DNA from: Intrasporangium_A sp039812505
GTDB lineage: Bacteria > Actinomycetota > Actinomycetes > Actinomycetales > Dermatophilaceae
Reading direction: 5' to 3'
Assembly (NCBI RefSeq): GCF_039812505.1
Contig: NZ_JBDIAQ010000106.1
Coordinates: forward strand, 1-11,998
Length of the DNA stretch: 11,998 nt
A program made the translations under genes and the position numbers. Shown here in pieces: positions 1 to 5,874 of this stretch. Below the pieces are notes generated by a model. The model was not told the DNA's origin, did not search any database, and saw only the letters and a list, made by a program, of their open reading frames with translations. The first letter of the stretch is position 1; every line of letters begins with the position of its first letter.

Positions 1-27
1 GCGCCGTCGTCGGGCCGGCGGCGCGAC

Positions 28-666
28 CTACCCGGTGTAGATGGCGTAGCCGTCGCGGCCGAGCGTGAAGCCCGTGCCCGAGATCCGGTCGTAGCAGGAC
101 ACCCCGAGCGGTTCGGCCAGGCAGGCCACCGTCCCGCCGGAGTTCTTTGCGGTCTGCCCCTTCTGCAGCTTCGGTGCGTCCGGTCGGACGATCGTGTCGG
201 AGTTGCACTGCGGCTCCGGGCCCGCGTCACCGAACACGATCCGGCCGATGTCGTGCGCCCCGGCGCCCCCGCGACAGCGGTCGGCCGGCGGCTTGATCCG
301 TCCGCCGTCGGTCAGCTCGCACCCGACGACCGGGTCCGTGAGCGAACAGAACACGCCGGCGTACGTCGCCACGAAGTCGGTGCGCAGCCGCGGTGCGAGG
401 CGGCCGTGGTTGATCCGGTCCACGAGGGCCTGCAGGGCGTCGGCGTCGGTGCTGGTCGTGACCGTCGGCGCGGGCGCGCTGGTGGCGGGCGTCATCGAAG
501 GTCCCGGCGCTGCCGACGTGGCGGCGGTGCTGCTCGGCTGCTCGGTGACGGTCACCGTGACCGTGCCCTGGGGAGTGCCCGTACCGGAGCCGGCGCAACC
601 GCAGACCAGCGCCAGCAGCGCGATCCCCCCGACCAGCGACCCTCGCCTCAGCACCCCTGCCCACAT
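28..666 (-). CDS. Secreted cysteine-rich putative lipoprotein, DUF6636-like C-terminal domain
   Basis: The predicted protein has 212 residues and no known function. Residues 1-24 form a signal peptide: RR at 7-8, a hydrophobic run at 11-21, then a lipobox-like VCGC with Cys24 as the likely lipidated residue. Cys at -2 is unusual for a lipobox. A Thr/Ser/Pro/Ala-rich linker follows (about 31-75, including a TVTVTVT run), as in actinobacterial proteins that hold a domain away from the membrane. The folded part (about 76-212) has six cysteines (107, 116, 131, 154, 182, 191). Its ending, with a GV.CYD..SGTGF pattern and a final DGYAIY, resembles the actinobacterial family I recall as DUF6636; this is recognition by eye. 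I chose the ATG at 666 because it puts the signal peptide at the N-terminus. The open frame continues to 819, but that extension is low-complexity Arg/Pro/Gly. No Shine-Dalgarno sequence is visible. The repressor gene lies upstream on the same strand. Confidence 0.72.
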   Translation of the reverse strand: MWAGVLRRGSLVGGIALLALVCGCAGSGTGTPQGTVTVTVTEQPSSTAATSAAPGPSMTPATSAPAPTVTTSTDADALQALVDRINHGRLAPRLRTDFVATYAGVFCSLTDPVVGCELTDGGRIKPPADRCRGGAGAHDIGRIVFGDAGPEPQCNSDTIVRPDAPKLQKGQTAKNSGGTVACLAEPLGVSCYDRISGTGFTLGRDGYAIYTG

Positions 667-673
667 GTGTGCC

Positions 674-679
674 AGTATG
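674..679 (-). promoter_or_regulatory. Possible -10 box for a leaderless lipoprotein mRNA
   Basis: On the minus strand CATACT (4 of 6 matches to TATAAT) ends 7 bases before the ATG at 666. This is the same spacing as at the ABC operon, and no Shine-Dalgarno sequence is present. I see no good -35. The box overlaps the right end, as read on the minus strand, of the inverted repeat at 675-709. Confidence 0.3.
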
Positions 680-709
680 CCGCCGCGTCCGCGGAGTTCG
701 CCGGCATAC
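675..709. repeat. Inverted repeat GTATGCCG / CGGCATAC with nested GC hairpin
   Basis: Perfect 8-base arms GTATGCCG (675-682) and CGGCATAC (702-709) flank 19 bases. The spacer itself contains CCGCG-TC-CGCGG (683-694). The repeat sits 8 bases upstream of the lipoprotein ATG and 54 bases downstream of the repressor stop, both genes on the minus strand. It could be a terminator-like hairpin after the repressor gene (no T-tract follows) or an operator for the lipoprotein gene. The arms are seen directly; the role is open. Confidence 0.5.
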
Positions 710-763
710 CGCGGATCACGCGAACCGGGCCGCCTTGGACCCGGCCCACCCGGGACGGCGCGG

Positions 764-1279
764 TCAGTTGTCCGGGGGCCAGCTCGCGACGATCTTGGCC
801 CGGCGCTCGGCCCACTCACCCTGCAGCTGCGCGAGCCGCGCGGTGAGGAACTCCACGAACTCGACGGACAGCTGCATCCGGCGTCCGGCCGGGGTCTGCG
901 GCCCCCCGACCGCGGCGACCCCCTGGCTCACGCTGCGCTGGATCGCGGTCATGACCCGGTCGCGGTTCATGACCGCCTCGTGCCAGGCGTCGGCGCGCAC
1001 CACGTAGACGTCGCGCCTGCTGCCGCGCTCTCGCTCCTTGCCGATCATCCGGACGTGGGTGAGATAGTTGACCGCGCCGGAGATGGCGGCCGGACTCACC
1101 GCGAGCGCCTCGGTCAGCTCGGCAGCGGTCATGCGTCCGTCGTCGTCGGCCAGGAGCCGGGCGAAGACGCGGGAGGCGAGCCGCGGCATCCCGGCATCGG
1201 TCAGCACGTCACCGAACCGCTCGACGTAGCCGGCCACGGCCCGCTCGTCGCGTCGCCCCCGGCCACCGCTGCTCGCCAC
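764..1279 (-). CDS. GbsR/MarR-family transcriptional repressor of the adjacent ABC exporter
   Basis: A 171-residue DNA-binding regulator. A winged helix-turn-helix spans about residues 32-98: a first helix MPRLASRVFARLL, then TAAELTEALAVSPAAISGAV (51-70) as helix-turn-recognition helix, and KERERGSRRDVYVV (81-94) as the wing. The C-terminal part (about 100-165) is helical and probably dimerises, as in GbsR-like MarR proteins. The frame is open up to an ATG at 1330, but I prefer the GTG at 1279 because a perfect AGGAGG lies 5 bases upstream of it. The ATG start would add FWILWLDW-like residues that do not fit the family, and it would run through the operator region. The gene is divergent from an ABC exporter operon, a standard arrangement in which the repressor controls the exporter and itself. 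The ligand cannot be told from sequence. Family call is firm; target is inferred from context. Confidence 0.85.
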   Translation of the reverse strand: MASSGGRGRRDERAVAGYVERFGDVLTDAGMPRLASRVFARLLADDDGRMTAAELTEALAVSPAAISGAVNYLTHVRMIGKERERGSRRDVYVVRADAWHEAVMNRDRVMTAIQRSVSQGVAAVGGPQTPAGRRMQLSVEFVEFLTARLAQLQGEWAERRAKIVASWPPDN

Positions 1280-1284
1280 CGTCG

Positions 1285-1290
1285 CCTCCT
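1285..1290 (-). promoter_or_regulatory. Ribosome binding site AGGAGG deciding the repressor start
   Basis: AGGAGG on the minus strand ends 5 bases before the GTG at 1279. It is the only strong Shine-Dalgarno sequence in this gap and supports the 171-residue form over the longer one starting at 1330. Confidence 0.75.
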
Positions 1291-1305
1291 CGTCCGCTCG
1301 CGCCC

Positions 1306-1334
1306 AGTCTAACCAGAGGATCCAGAACATTCAC
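1306..1334 (-). promoter_or_regulatory. Putative promoter of the repressor gene
   Basis: The -10 is TAGACT (1306-1311, minus strand) and the -35 is GTGAAT (1329-1334), with a 17-base spacer. The -10 matches the consensus at 4 of 6 positions; the -35 is weak. The -35 coincides with one arm of the ATTCA/TGAAT repeat, so a protein bound there would block it. Confidence 0.4.
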
Positions 1335-1348
1335 TAGTTCTTGAATCC
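1318..1348. promoter_or_regulatory. Putative repressor operator between divergent genes
   Basis: Two inverted repeats are interleaved here. ATTCA (1329-1333) and TGAAT (1342-1346) are perfect arms with an 8-base spacer. AGAAC (1324-1328) pairs with GTTCT (1337-1341), also with an 8-base spacer, and GGAT/ATCC (1318-1321, 1345-1348) extends this pair outwards. Spacing and symmetry suit a dimeric winged-helix repressor. The site covers the -35 regions of both divergent promoters. The repeats are seen directly; binding by the neighbouring GbsR/MarR protein is inferred. Confidence 0.55.
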
Positions 1349-1358
1349 TATGTACACT
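1330..1358 (+). promoter_or_regulatory. Promoter of the ABC exporter operon, leaderless start
   Basis: The -35 is TTCACT (1330-1335) and the -10 is TACACT (1353-1358), separated by 17 bases; each matches the consensus at 4 of 6 positions. Seven bases separate the -10 from the ATG at 1366, which places the transcription start at or next to the start codon. No Shine-Dalgarno sequence precedes the ATG at a workable distance. Leaderless mRNAs of this layout are common in actinobacteria. Confidence 0.55.
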
Positions 1359-1365
1359 CGGGAAC

Positions 1366-2271
1366 ATGACAGCGGCAATCGCGGTCCGCGACCTGCACAA
1401 GTCGTACGGCGCCACCCGCGCGCTCGACGGACTGGACCTCGCGGTCGAGAAGGGTGAGATCCACGGCTTCCTCGGGCCGAACGGCGCGGGCAAGTCGACC
1501 ACCATCCGGATCCTGCTGGGGCTGCTACGCGCCGACGGTGGCACGGCCACCGTCCTCGGCGAGGACCCGTGGCGGGACACCGAGACGTTGCACCGGCGCC
1601 TCGCCTACGTCCCGGGCGACGTCAGCCTGTGGCCCAACCTCACCGGCGGTGAGGCCATCGACCTGCTGGGTCGGCTGCGTGGTGGCCTCGACGAGAAGCG
1701 TCGCGCCGACCTCGTCGCCCGGTTCGACCTCGACCCCACGAAGAAGGGCCGAAGCTACTCGAAGGGCAACCGGCAGAAGGTCGCCCTCGTCGCGGCCCTG
1801 TCCGCCGACGTGGAGCTGCTCCTGCTCGACGAGCCGACCTCGGGGCTCGATCCGCTGATGGACGCGGTCTTCCGCGGCGCCGTCTCGGAGTTCACGGCGG
1901 GCGGTGGCACCGTGCTCCTGTCGAGTCACATCCTCGGCGAGGTGCAGGCCCTCGCCGACCGGATCAGCATCATCCGGTCCGGACGCAACGTGGAGTCCGG
2001 CGCCCTGGAGGCCCTCCGGGGCGGATCACTGACCAGGGTCGAGGCCACGACGGCCACCCTCGTCGACCGGCGCGACCTGGAGCGGATCGCCGGCCTGGTC
2101 GACCTGCTCGTGCAGGGCGAGCGGGTCACCTGCTCGGTGGCCACCGACCACCTGGGGGAGCTGCTCGCCGCGCTGGGGGTGAGCGGCATACGGACCCTGG
2201 CCAGCTCACCACCCACGCTCGAAGACCTGTTCATGCAGCAGTACCGCACCTCGGAGGCGAGCCTGTCATGA
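1366..2271 (+). CDS. ABC transporter ATP-binding protein (ABC-2 type drug/antibiotic exporter)
   Basis: A 301-residue cytoplasmic ATPase that would power the permease encoded immediately downstream. Motifs in order: Walker A GPNGAGKST (37-45), signature YSKGNRQKV (131-139; canonical LSGGQ becomes SKGNR), Walker B LLLLDEP (151-157), D-loop SGLD (159-162) and switch His188 in SSHIL. Where a Q-loop Gln is expected the sequence reads YVPGDVSLW (81-89), with no Gln; I have the impression this is typical of this actinobacterial subfamily, not damage. The C-terminal 90 residues (about 210-301) are an accessory region as in DrrA-like exporters. The ATG at 1366 is the natural start, with a leaderless promoter just upstream. 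The stop overlaps the next start as ATGA, so the two subunits are probably translationally coupled. The divergent repressor suggests induction by the exported compound or a related ligand. The substrate is unknown. Confidence 0.92.
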   Translation: MTAAIAVRDLHKSYGATRALDGLDLAVEKGEIHGFLGPNGAGKSTTIRILLGLLRADGGTATVLGEDPWRDTETLHRRLAYVPGDVSLWPNLTGGEAIDLLGRLRGGLDEKRRADLVARFDLDPTKKGRSYSKGNRQKVALVAALSADVELLLLDEPTSGLDPLMDAVFRGAVSEFTAGGGTVLLSSHILGEVQALADRISIIRSGRNVESGALEALRGGSLTRVEATTATLVDRRDLERIAGLVDLLVQGERVTCSVATDHLGELLAALGVSGIRTLASSPPTLEDLFMQQYRTSEASLS

Positions 2272-3872
2272 GGGGCCTAGTGGGGACCGGCACCCTGCTG
2301 CGGCTCGCGCTGCGCCGCGACCGAGTCGTGCTGCCCACCTGCATGGTGCTCCTCGTCCTGCTCGCCGCCGGATCGGCACAGGCCGCGCTGGAGCTCTACC
2401 CGAGCCGCGCGGAGCTGACGCAGGCCGCCGAGGCGGTCAACGCCTCCCCCGCGATCGTCGCGATGTTCGGCCCGATCTCCGACCCGGCCAACCCCGGAGC
2501 CATCGCGAGCTTCAAGACCGTCTCGATGGGTGCGGTCCTGATCGCCCTGCTCGCCCATGCCCTCGTGCGGCGCCACACCCGCACCGAGGAGGAGGCCGGC
2601 CGCACCGAGCTCGTGGGCGCCGCAGTCGTCGGACGTCGGGCGCCGCTGACCGCAGCGGTCCTGCTCGCGGTCGGGGCCTGCGCCATGACCAGCGCCGTCG
2701 TCACCCTCTCGCTCGTGGCGCTGGGCCTCGACGCCCCGGGCTCGATCGGGTACGGGCTCTACTGGCTGTCGGCCGGGCTCGCCTTCACCGGTGTCACCGC
2801 GGTCGCAGCCCAGCTGACCCAGACGGCGCGTGGCACCTCGGCGTGGGCGCTGGGTGCGCTCGGCGTGGCCTACGTGCTGCGCGCGGTCGGCGACTCGTCG
2901 CCGGGGCGGTCGGCTTGGCTGACCTGGCTCTCGCCGCTCGGCTGGGGCGAGAAGCTCGAGATCTACGGTGCCGACCGGTTCGTCGTGTTCCTCGTGCCGG
3001 TCGGGTTCACCGTGCTGACGGTCCTGACGGCCTATGCGCTGCGGGAACGTCGCGACCTCGGCGCGGGGCTGATGGCCGGGCGACCCGGCCCGGCCCGGGG
3101 GGCCGCGTCGCTGTCGAGCCCGTTCGCTCTCGCGTGGCGGCTGCAGCGGGGCGCGTTCACCGGCTGGGTCCTCGCGTATGCGCTCCTCGGGGCGGTCCTG
3201 GGCAGCGTCGCGCTGAACGTCGGCGACTTCGTGAACGACCCCAAGGTCGAGCAGATGCTCCGTCAGCTCGGCGGCAACGCCGGCTCGCTGTCCGACATCT
3301 ACCTGGGCGCGGAGATCAACTTCCTCGCGATCGGCGCGGCGGCGTATGGGATCTCTGCGGCGCTGCGGCTGCGTTCCGAGGAGGTCGAGGGGCACGCGGA
3401 GCAGGTGCTCGCGACGCGCACGTCGCGGCCCGCCCTGCTCGGCAGCCACGCCCTCGTCGCACTCGGCGGCAGTGCCCTGCTGCTCGTCGTGACCGGAGTG
3501 GGTATGGCGCTCAGCTACGGCCCGGCCGCCGGTGGGGTGGGCGCCACGCTGGCCCACCTGCTGCCCAGTGCGCTGGCTCCGATCCCGGCCGTGTGGGTGT
3601 GCGTCGGGCTCGCCCTCGTGGTCTTCGGCGCGCTCCCCCGCCTCGTGGTCCTGGCCTGGGCGGCGCTGACCGCCTTCCTGGTCGTGGGCGAGTTCGGCTC
3701 GATCCTGCGGCTGCCGCAGGCGGTGGTCGACCTGTCGCCGTTCGTGCACGCGAGTGTGCCGCCGGGCGGTTCGGCGTCCGGGGTGCCGCTGGTGGCGCTG
3801 CTGCTGGTCGCCGCGGCGCTCGCGGTGACGGCGGTGGGCGCCTTCCGGCGCCGCGACCTGACCACGGCCTGA
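2268..3872 (+). CDS. ABC-2 type permease, polyketide-antibiotic exporter class, internally duplicated
   Basis: A 534-residue integral membrane protein and membrane partner of the preceding ATPase. By eye about 12 hydrophobic segments fall into two sets of six: roughly 21-42, 86-100, 128-152, 166-184, 193-206 and 236-258, then 297-317, 349-366, 388-412, 430-456, 459-477 and 507-526. The halves look duplicated: the loop after the second helix reads RRHTRTEEEAGRTELV (101-116) in the first half and LRLRSEEVEGHAEQVL (366-381) in the second, and each is followed by a basic stretch and a long helix. This arrangement matches the TnrB/COG3559-type exporters of polyketide antibiotics, which carry both permease halves in one chain. 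GGAGG (2253-2257) lies 10 bases before the ATG, inside the end of the ATPase gene, and the overlap is ATGA. A drug, secondary metabolite or lipid substrate is possible. No biosynthetic genes are nearby, so a self-resistance role is not supported here. Confidence 0.88.
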   Translation: MRGLVGTGTLLRLALRRDRVVLPTCMVLLVLLAAGSAQAALELYPSRAELTQAAEAVNASPAIVAMFGPISDPANPGAIASFKTVSMGAVLIALLAHALVRRHTRTEEEAGRTELVGAAVVGRRAPLTAAVLLAVGACAMTSAVVTLSLVALGLDAPGSIGYGLYWLSAGLAFTGVTAVAAQLTQTARGTSAWALGALGVAYVLRAVGDSSPGRSAWLTWLSPLGWGEKLEIYGADRFVVFLVPVGFTVLTVLTAYALRERRDLGAGLMAGRPGPARGAASLSSPFALAWRLQRGAFTGWVLAYALLGAVLGSVALNVGDFVNDPKVEQMLRQLGGNAGSLSDIYLGAEINFLAIGAAAYGISAALRLRSEEVEGHAEQVLATRTSRPALLGSHALVALGGSALLLVVTGVGMALSYGPAAGGVGATLAHLLPSALAPIPAVWVCVGLALVVFGALPRLVVLAWAALTAFLVVGEFGSILRLPQAVVDLSPFVHASVPPGGSASGVPLVALLLVAAALAVTAVGAFRRRDLTTA

Positions 3873-3938
3873 CACCGGCCGAGCCGGCAGGTCCTCACGG
3901 TCGGTCCGTCAGCAGCGGTCCGAGCCCGTGCCCGCCAC

Positions 3939-3944
3939 TACATT
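3939..3944 (+). promoter_or_regulatory. Possible -10 box of manC (leaderless)
   Basis: TACATT (4 of 6 matches to TATAAT, and TANNNT) ends 6 bases before the GTG at 3951. No Shine-Dalgarno sequence precedes that GTG, which suggests a leaderless message. No convincing -35 is present 16-18 bases upstream. The overlapping TTGACA at 3943-3948 looks like a -35, but no -10 follows it at a usable distance. Confidence 0.4.
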
Positions 3945-3950
3945 GACAGC

Positions 3951-5045
3951 GTGACCTCACCGATCCCGGGCTTCTGGGCCGTCATCCCCGCGGGCGGGTC
4001 CGGCACGCGCCTGTGGCCGCTGTCCCGGCGCTCGGCGCCGAAGTTCCTGCTCGACGTCACCGGGTCCGGGCAGTCCCTGCTCCGCGCCACGTGGGCCCGC
4101 CTGGCTCCCCTGGCCGGCGACCGGATGCTCGTGGTCACCGGCGCGATCCACTCCGAGGCCGTGCGGCTCCAGCTACCCATGCTCTCCGCCGAGTCGGTCG
4201 TGGCGGAGCCGACCCCACGCGACTCGATGCCCGCCATCGGGCTCGCCGCGGCGCTGGTGGAGACACGCGACCCGGAGGCAGTCGTCGGGTCGTTCGCCGC
4301 CGACCACGTGATCGAGAACGAAGGTGCCTTCCGCGAGGCGATCCGCGAGGCCGTCGTGCTGGCTCGGACGGGCGAGCTCGTCACGATCGGGATAGCGCCG
4401 ACCGGGCCGGCAACCGGGTTCGGCTACATCAGGCAGGGGGCCCTCCTCGGGGCTGCCGGGGCGGAGCACGCGCGCCGCGTCGCCGAGTTCGTCGAGAAGC
4501 CGGACCTCGCGACTGCGAGACGCTACCTCGCGAGCGGCGAATACCGTTGGAATGCCGGCATGTTCGTCGTCAAGGCGACCACGCTCCTCGAGCTGCTGGC
4601 GATGACCCACCCCGACATGGTGCGTGTCCTTCGCGAGATCGCGGCCGCGCCCGAGCGACTGGCCGAGCTGTGGCCTGCCCTGACCGCGATCGCCATCGAC
4701 CACGCGGTCGCCGAGCCTGCCGCGGCTGCTGGGCGGGTCGCCGTGGTCCCCGCCGATCTGGGGTGGGACGACGTCGGCGACTTCCGGTCCATCGCGAGGT
4801 TCGGCGACGATCGCCGCGGTCCGCCCGGGCTCGCCGTCCTCGGCGGCGGCGACGACATCGTCTCGGTCGACTCCACCGGCGTGGCGTACGCGGGCAGCGG
4901 CCGCCTGGTGGCTCTCGTCGGCCTGCAGGACGTGGTCGTGATCGACACCCCGGATGCGCTGCTGGTGACCACCCGGGAGCACTGCCAGGACGTCAGGCAG
5001 GTGGTGGCCCGGCTTGCCGAGCAGGGGCGGTCGGACCTGCTCTGA
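3951..5045 (+). CDS. manC: Mannose-1-phosphate guanylyltransferase (GDP-mannose pyrophosphorylase)
   Basis: A 364-residue cytoplasmic nucleotidyltransferase that makes GDP-mannose from mannose 1-phosphate and GTP. In actinobacteria GDP-mannose feeds phosphatidylinositol mannosides, lipomannan, protein mannosylation and polysaccharides. Visible motifs: the nucleotide-binding signature PAGGSGTRLWPLSRRSAPKF (13-32, with Lys31 in the pyrophosphorylase position), EPTPRDSMPAIGLAA (86-100, where many relatives have RNTAPAI), AADHVI (116-121, metal/nucleotide DH), FVEKP (180-184), WNAGMF (200-205) and GWDDVGDF (271-278). The length fits the single-domain guanylyltransferase without the fused isomerase of long ManC/AlgA proteins. 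The start is GTG, preceded by a possible -10 box and no Shine-Dalgarno sequence. It stands alone: the exporter operon ends 78 bases upstream and rsmE converges from the right. No other mannose or sugar-nucleotide gene is in the window. Confidence 0.93.
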   Translation: MTSPIPGFWAVIPAGGSGTRLWPLSRRSAPKFLLDVTGSGQSLLRATWARLAPLAGDRMLVVTGAIHSEAVRLQLPMLSAESVVAEPTPRDSMPAIGLAAALVETRDPEAVVGSFAADHVIENEGAFREAIREAVVLARTGELVTIGIAPTGPATGFGYIRQGALLGAAGAEHARRVAEFVEKPDLATARRYLASGEYRWNAGMFVVKATTLLELLAMTHPDMVRVLREIAAAPERLAELWPALTAIAIDHAVAEPAAAAGRVAVVPADLGWDDVGDFRSIARFGDDRRGPPGLAVLGGGDDIVSVDSTGVAYAGSGRLVALVGLQDVVVIDTPDALLVTTREHCQDVRQVVARLAEQGRSDLL

Positions 5046-5130
5046 CGCCCCCCTGTGGCGACTTGTTCGACACATCTGGCCCGGACGGCATCCTTGTCGG
5101 CATGGGCGGCGCCATCGCTCGGGAGGTGGG

Positions 5131-5874
5131 TCAGGCCCAGCGGGACCGCGCGCTCAGCACCGCGAGCGCGGCCGGCCCGGCCGAGGAGGTCCGCAGGATC
5201 GTCGGCCCGAGCCGGACCGGCCGCGCGCCCGCGTCGGCGAGCGCGGCGAGCTCGCGGTCGGTGATCCCGCCCTCAGGTCCGACGACGACCAGCACGTCGC
5301 CGGAGCCGGGCAGCCCGACAGCGGTGAGGGGCTCGGTCGCGCCCTCGTGCAGCACGACGGTCAGGGCCGACCGGCGGACCCGACCGACAAGTGCGGCCAG
5401 GTGCACCGGGGCGGAGGTGAGCGGCATCCGGGACCGGCGGGACTGCTTGGTCGCCCGGGTCACCACGGCCCGCCACCTGGCCAGCGACTTCTCGGCCCGG
5501 TCGCCACGCCACACCGCGACGCACCGCTCGGCCTGCCACGGGACGACCTCGTCGGCGCCGAGCTCGGTCGCCGTCTCGACCGCCTGCTCGTCACGGCCGC
5601 CCTTGGCGAGGGCCTGCACGAGCACGAAGCGAGGGTCCGCAGCGGGCTCGTCGGACACCTCGACGACGCGACCGTGGACGGCGGCCTTCGCGACCGTCTC
5701 GGCCTCGACCAGGACCCGCCGCCCCGCTCCGTCGGCGAGGTGGAACAGCTCTCCCGGCCGGACCCGCACGACCGTCACGGCGTGCCGCCCCTCGGCGCCG
5801 TCGAGCCGGACCGGGCCCCCTACCTGGACACCGGACAGGACGTCGGCCGGGGCGAGGAAGAGCTGGTGGGTCAC
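5131..5874 (-). CDS. rsmE: 16S rRNA (uracil-1498-N3)-methyltransferase RsmE
   Basis: A 247-residue SPOUT (trefoil-knot) methyltransferase that methylates N3 of U1498 in 16S rRNA using S-adenosylmethionine. An N-terminal PUA-like domain includes RHAVTVVRVRPG (30-41). The C-terminal SPOUT domain has ATKQSRRSRMP (141-151), the knot motif VVVGPEGG (196-203) and LGPTILRTSSAG (222-233), where many relatives read LRTETA. The frame is open far upstream through dnaJ, so length alone would mislead. The GTG at 5874 is the start because it begins the RsmE homology (VTHQLFLAP), has GGGCGAGG just upstream and overlaps the dnaJ stop as GTGA. It is the third gene of the hrcA-dnaJ-rsmE operon, so part of its expression should be heat-shock controlled. 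It converges with manC; the 85 bases between them hold no clear terminator hairpin. Confidence 0.93.
   Translation of the reverse strand: MTHQLFLAPADVLSGVQVGGPVRLDGAEGRHAVTVVRVRPGELFHLADGAGRRVLVEAETVAKAAVHGRVVEVSDEPAADPRFVLVQALAKGGRDEQAVETATELGADEVVPWQAERCVAVWRGDRAEKSLARWRAVVTRATKQSRRSRMPLTSAPVHLAALVGRVRRSALTVVLHEGATEPLTAVGLPGSGDVLVVVGPEGGITDRELAALADAGARPVRLGPTILRTSSAGPAALAVLSARSRWA

Noticed and set aside
543..566. GTGACC-type repeats as operator sites inside the lipoprotein gene
   Set aside because: They encode the TVTVTVT linker; low-complexity codons explain the symmetry.
194..1312. Long plus-strand open frame across the lipoprotein and repressor genes
   Set aside because: Shadow of two minus-strand genes with recognisable signal peptide and winged helix; the translation is Arg/Pro-rich and matches nothing.
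2277..3875. 532-codon minus-strand open frame opposite the permease
   Set aside because: Arg/Gln/Glu-rich low-complexity product typical of the antisense of a GC-rich membrane protein gene; no motif and no ribosome binding site.
3875..3887. CCGGC-CGA-GCCGG as terminator of the exporter operon
   Set aside because: Only a 5-base stem with a 3-base loop and no T-tract; such palindromes are frequent by chance at this GC content.
3943..3948. Perfect TTGACA as a -35 box
   Set aside because: It lies 2 bases before the manC GTG and no -10-like hexamer follows at 16-18 bases; the overlapping TACATT as a -10 fits better.
5046..5130. Terminator between convergent manC and rsmE
   Set aside because: I found only weak, interrupted palindromes (for example ATGG...CCAT near 5101-5114), not enough to call.
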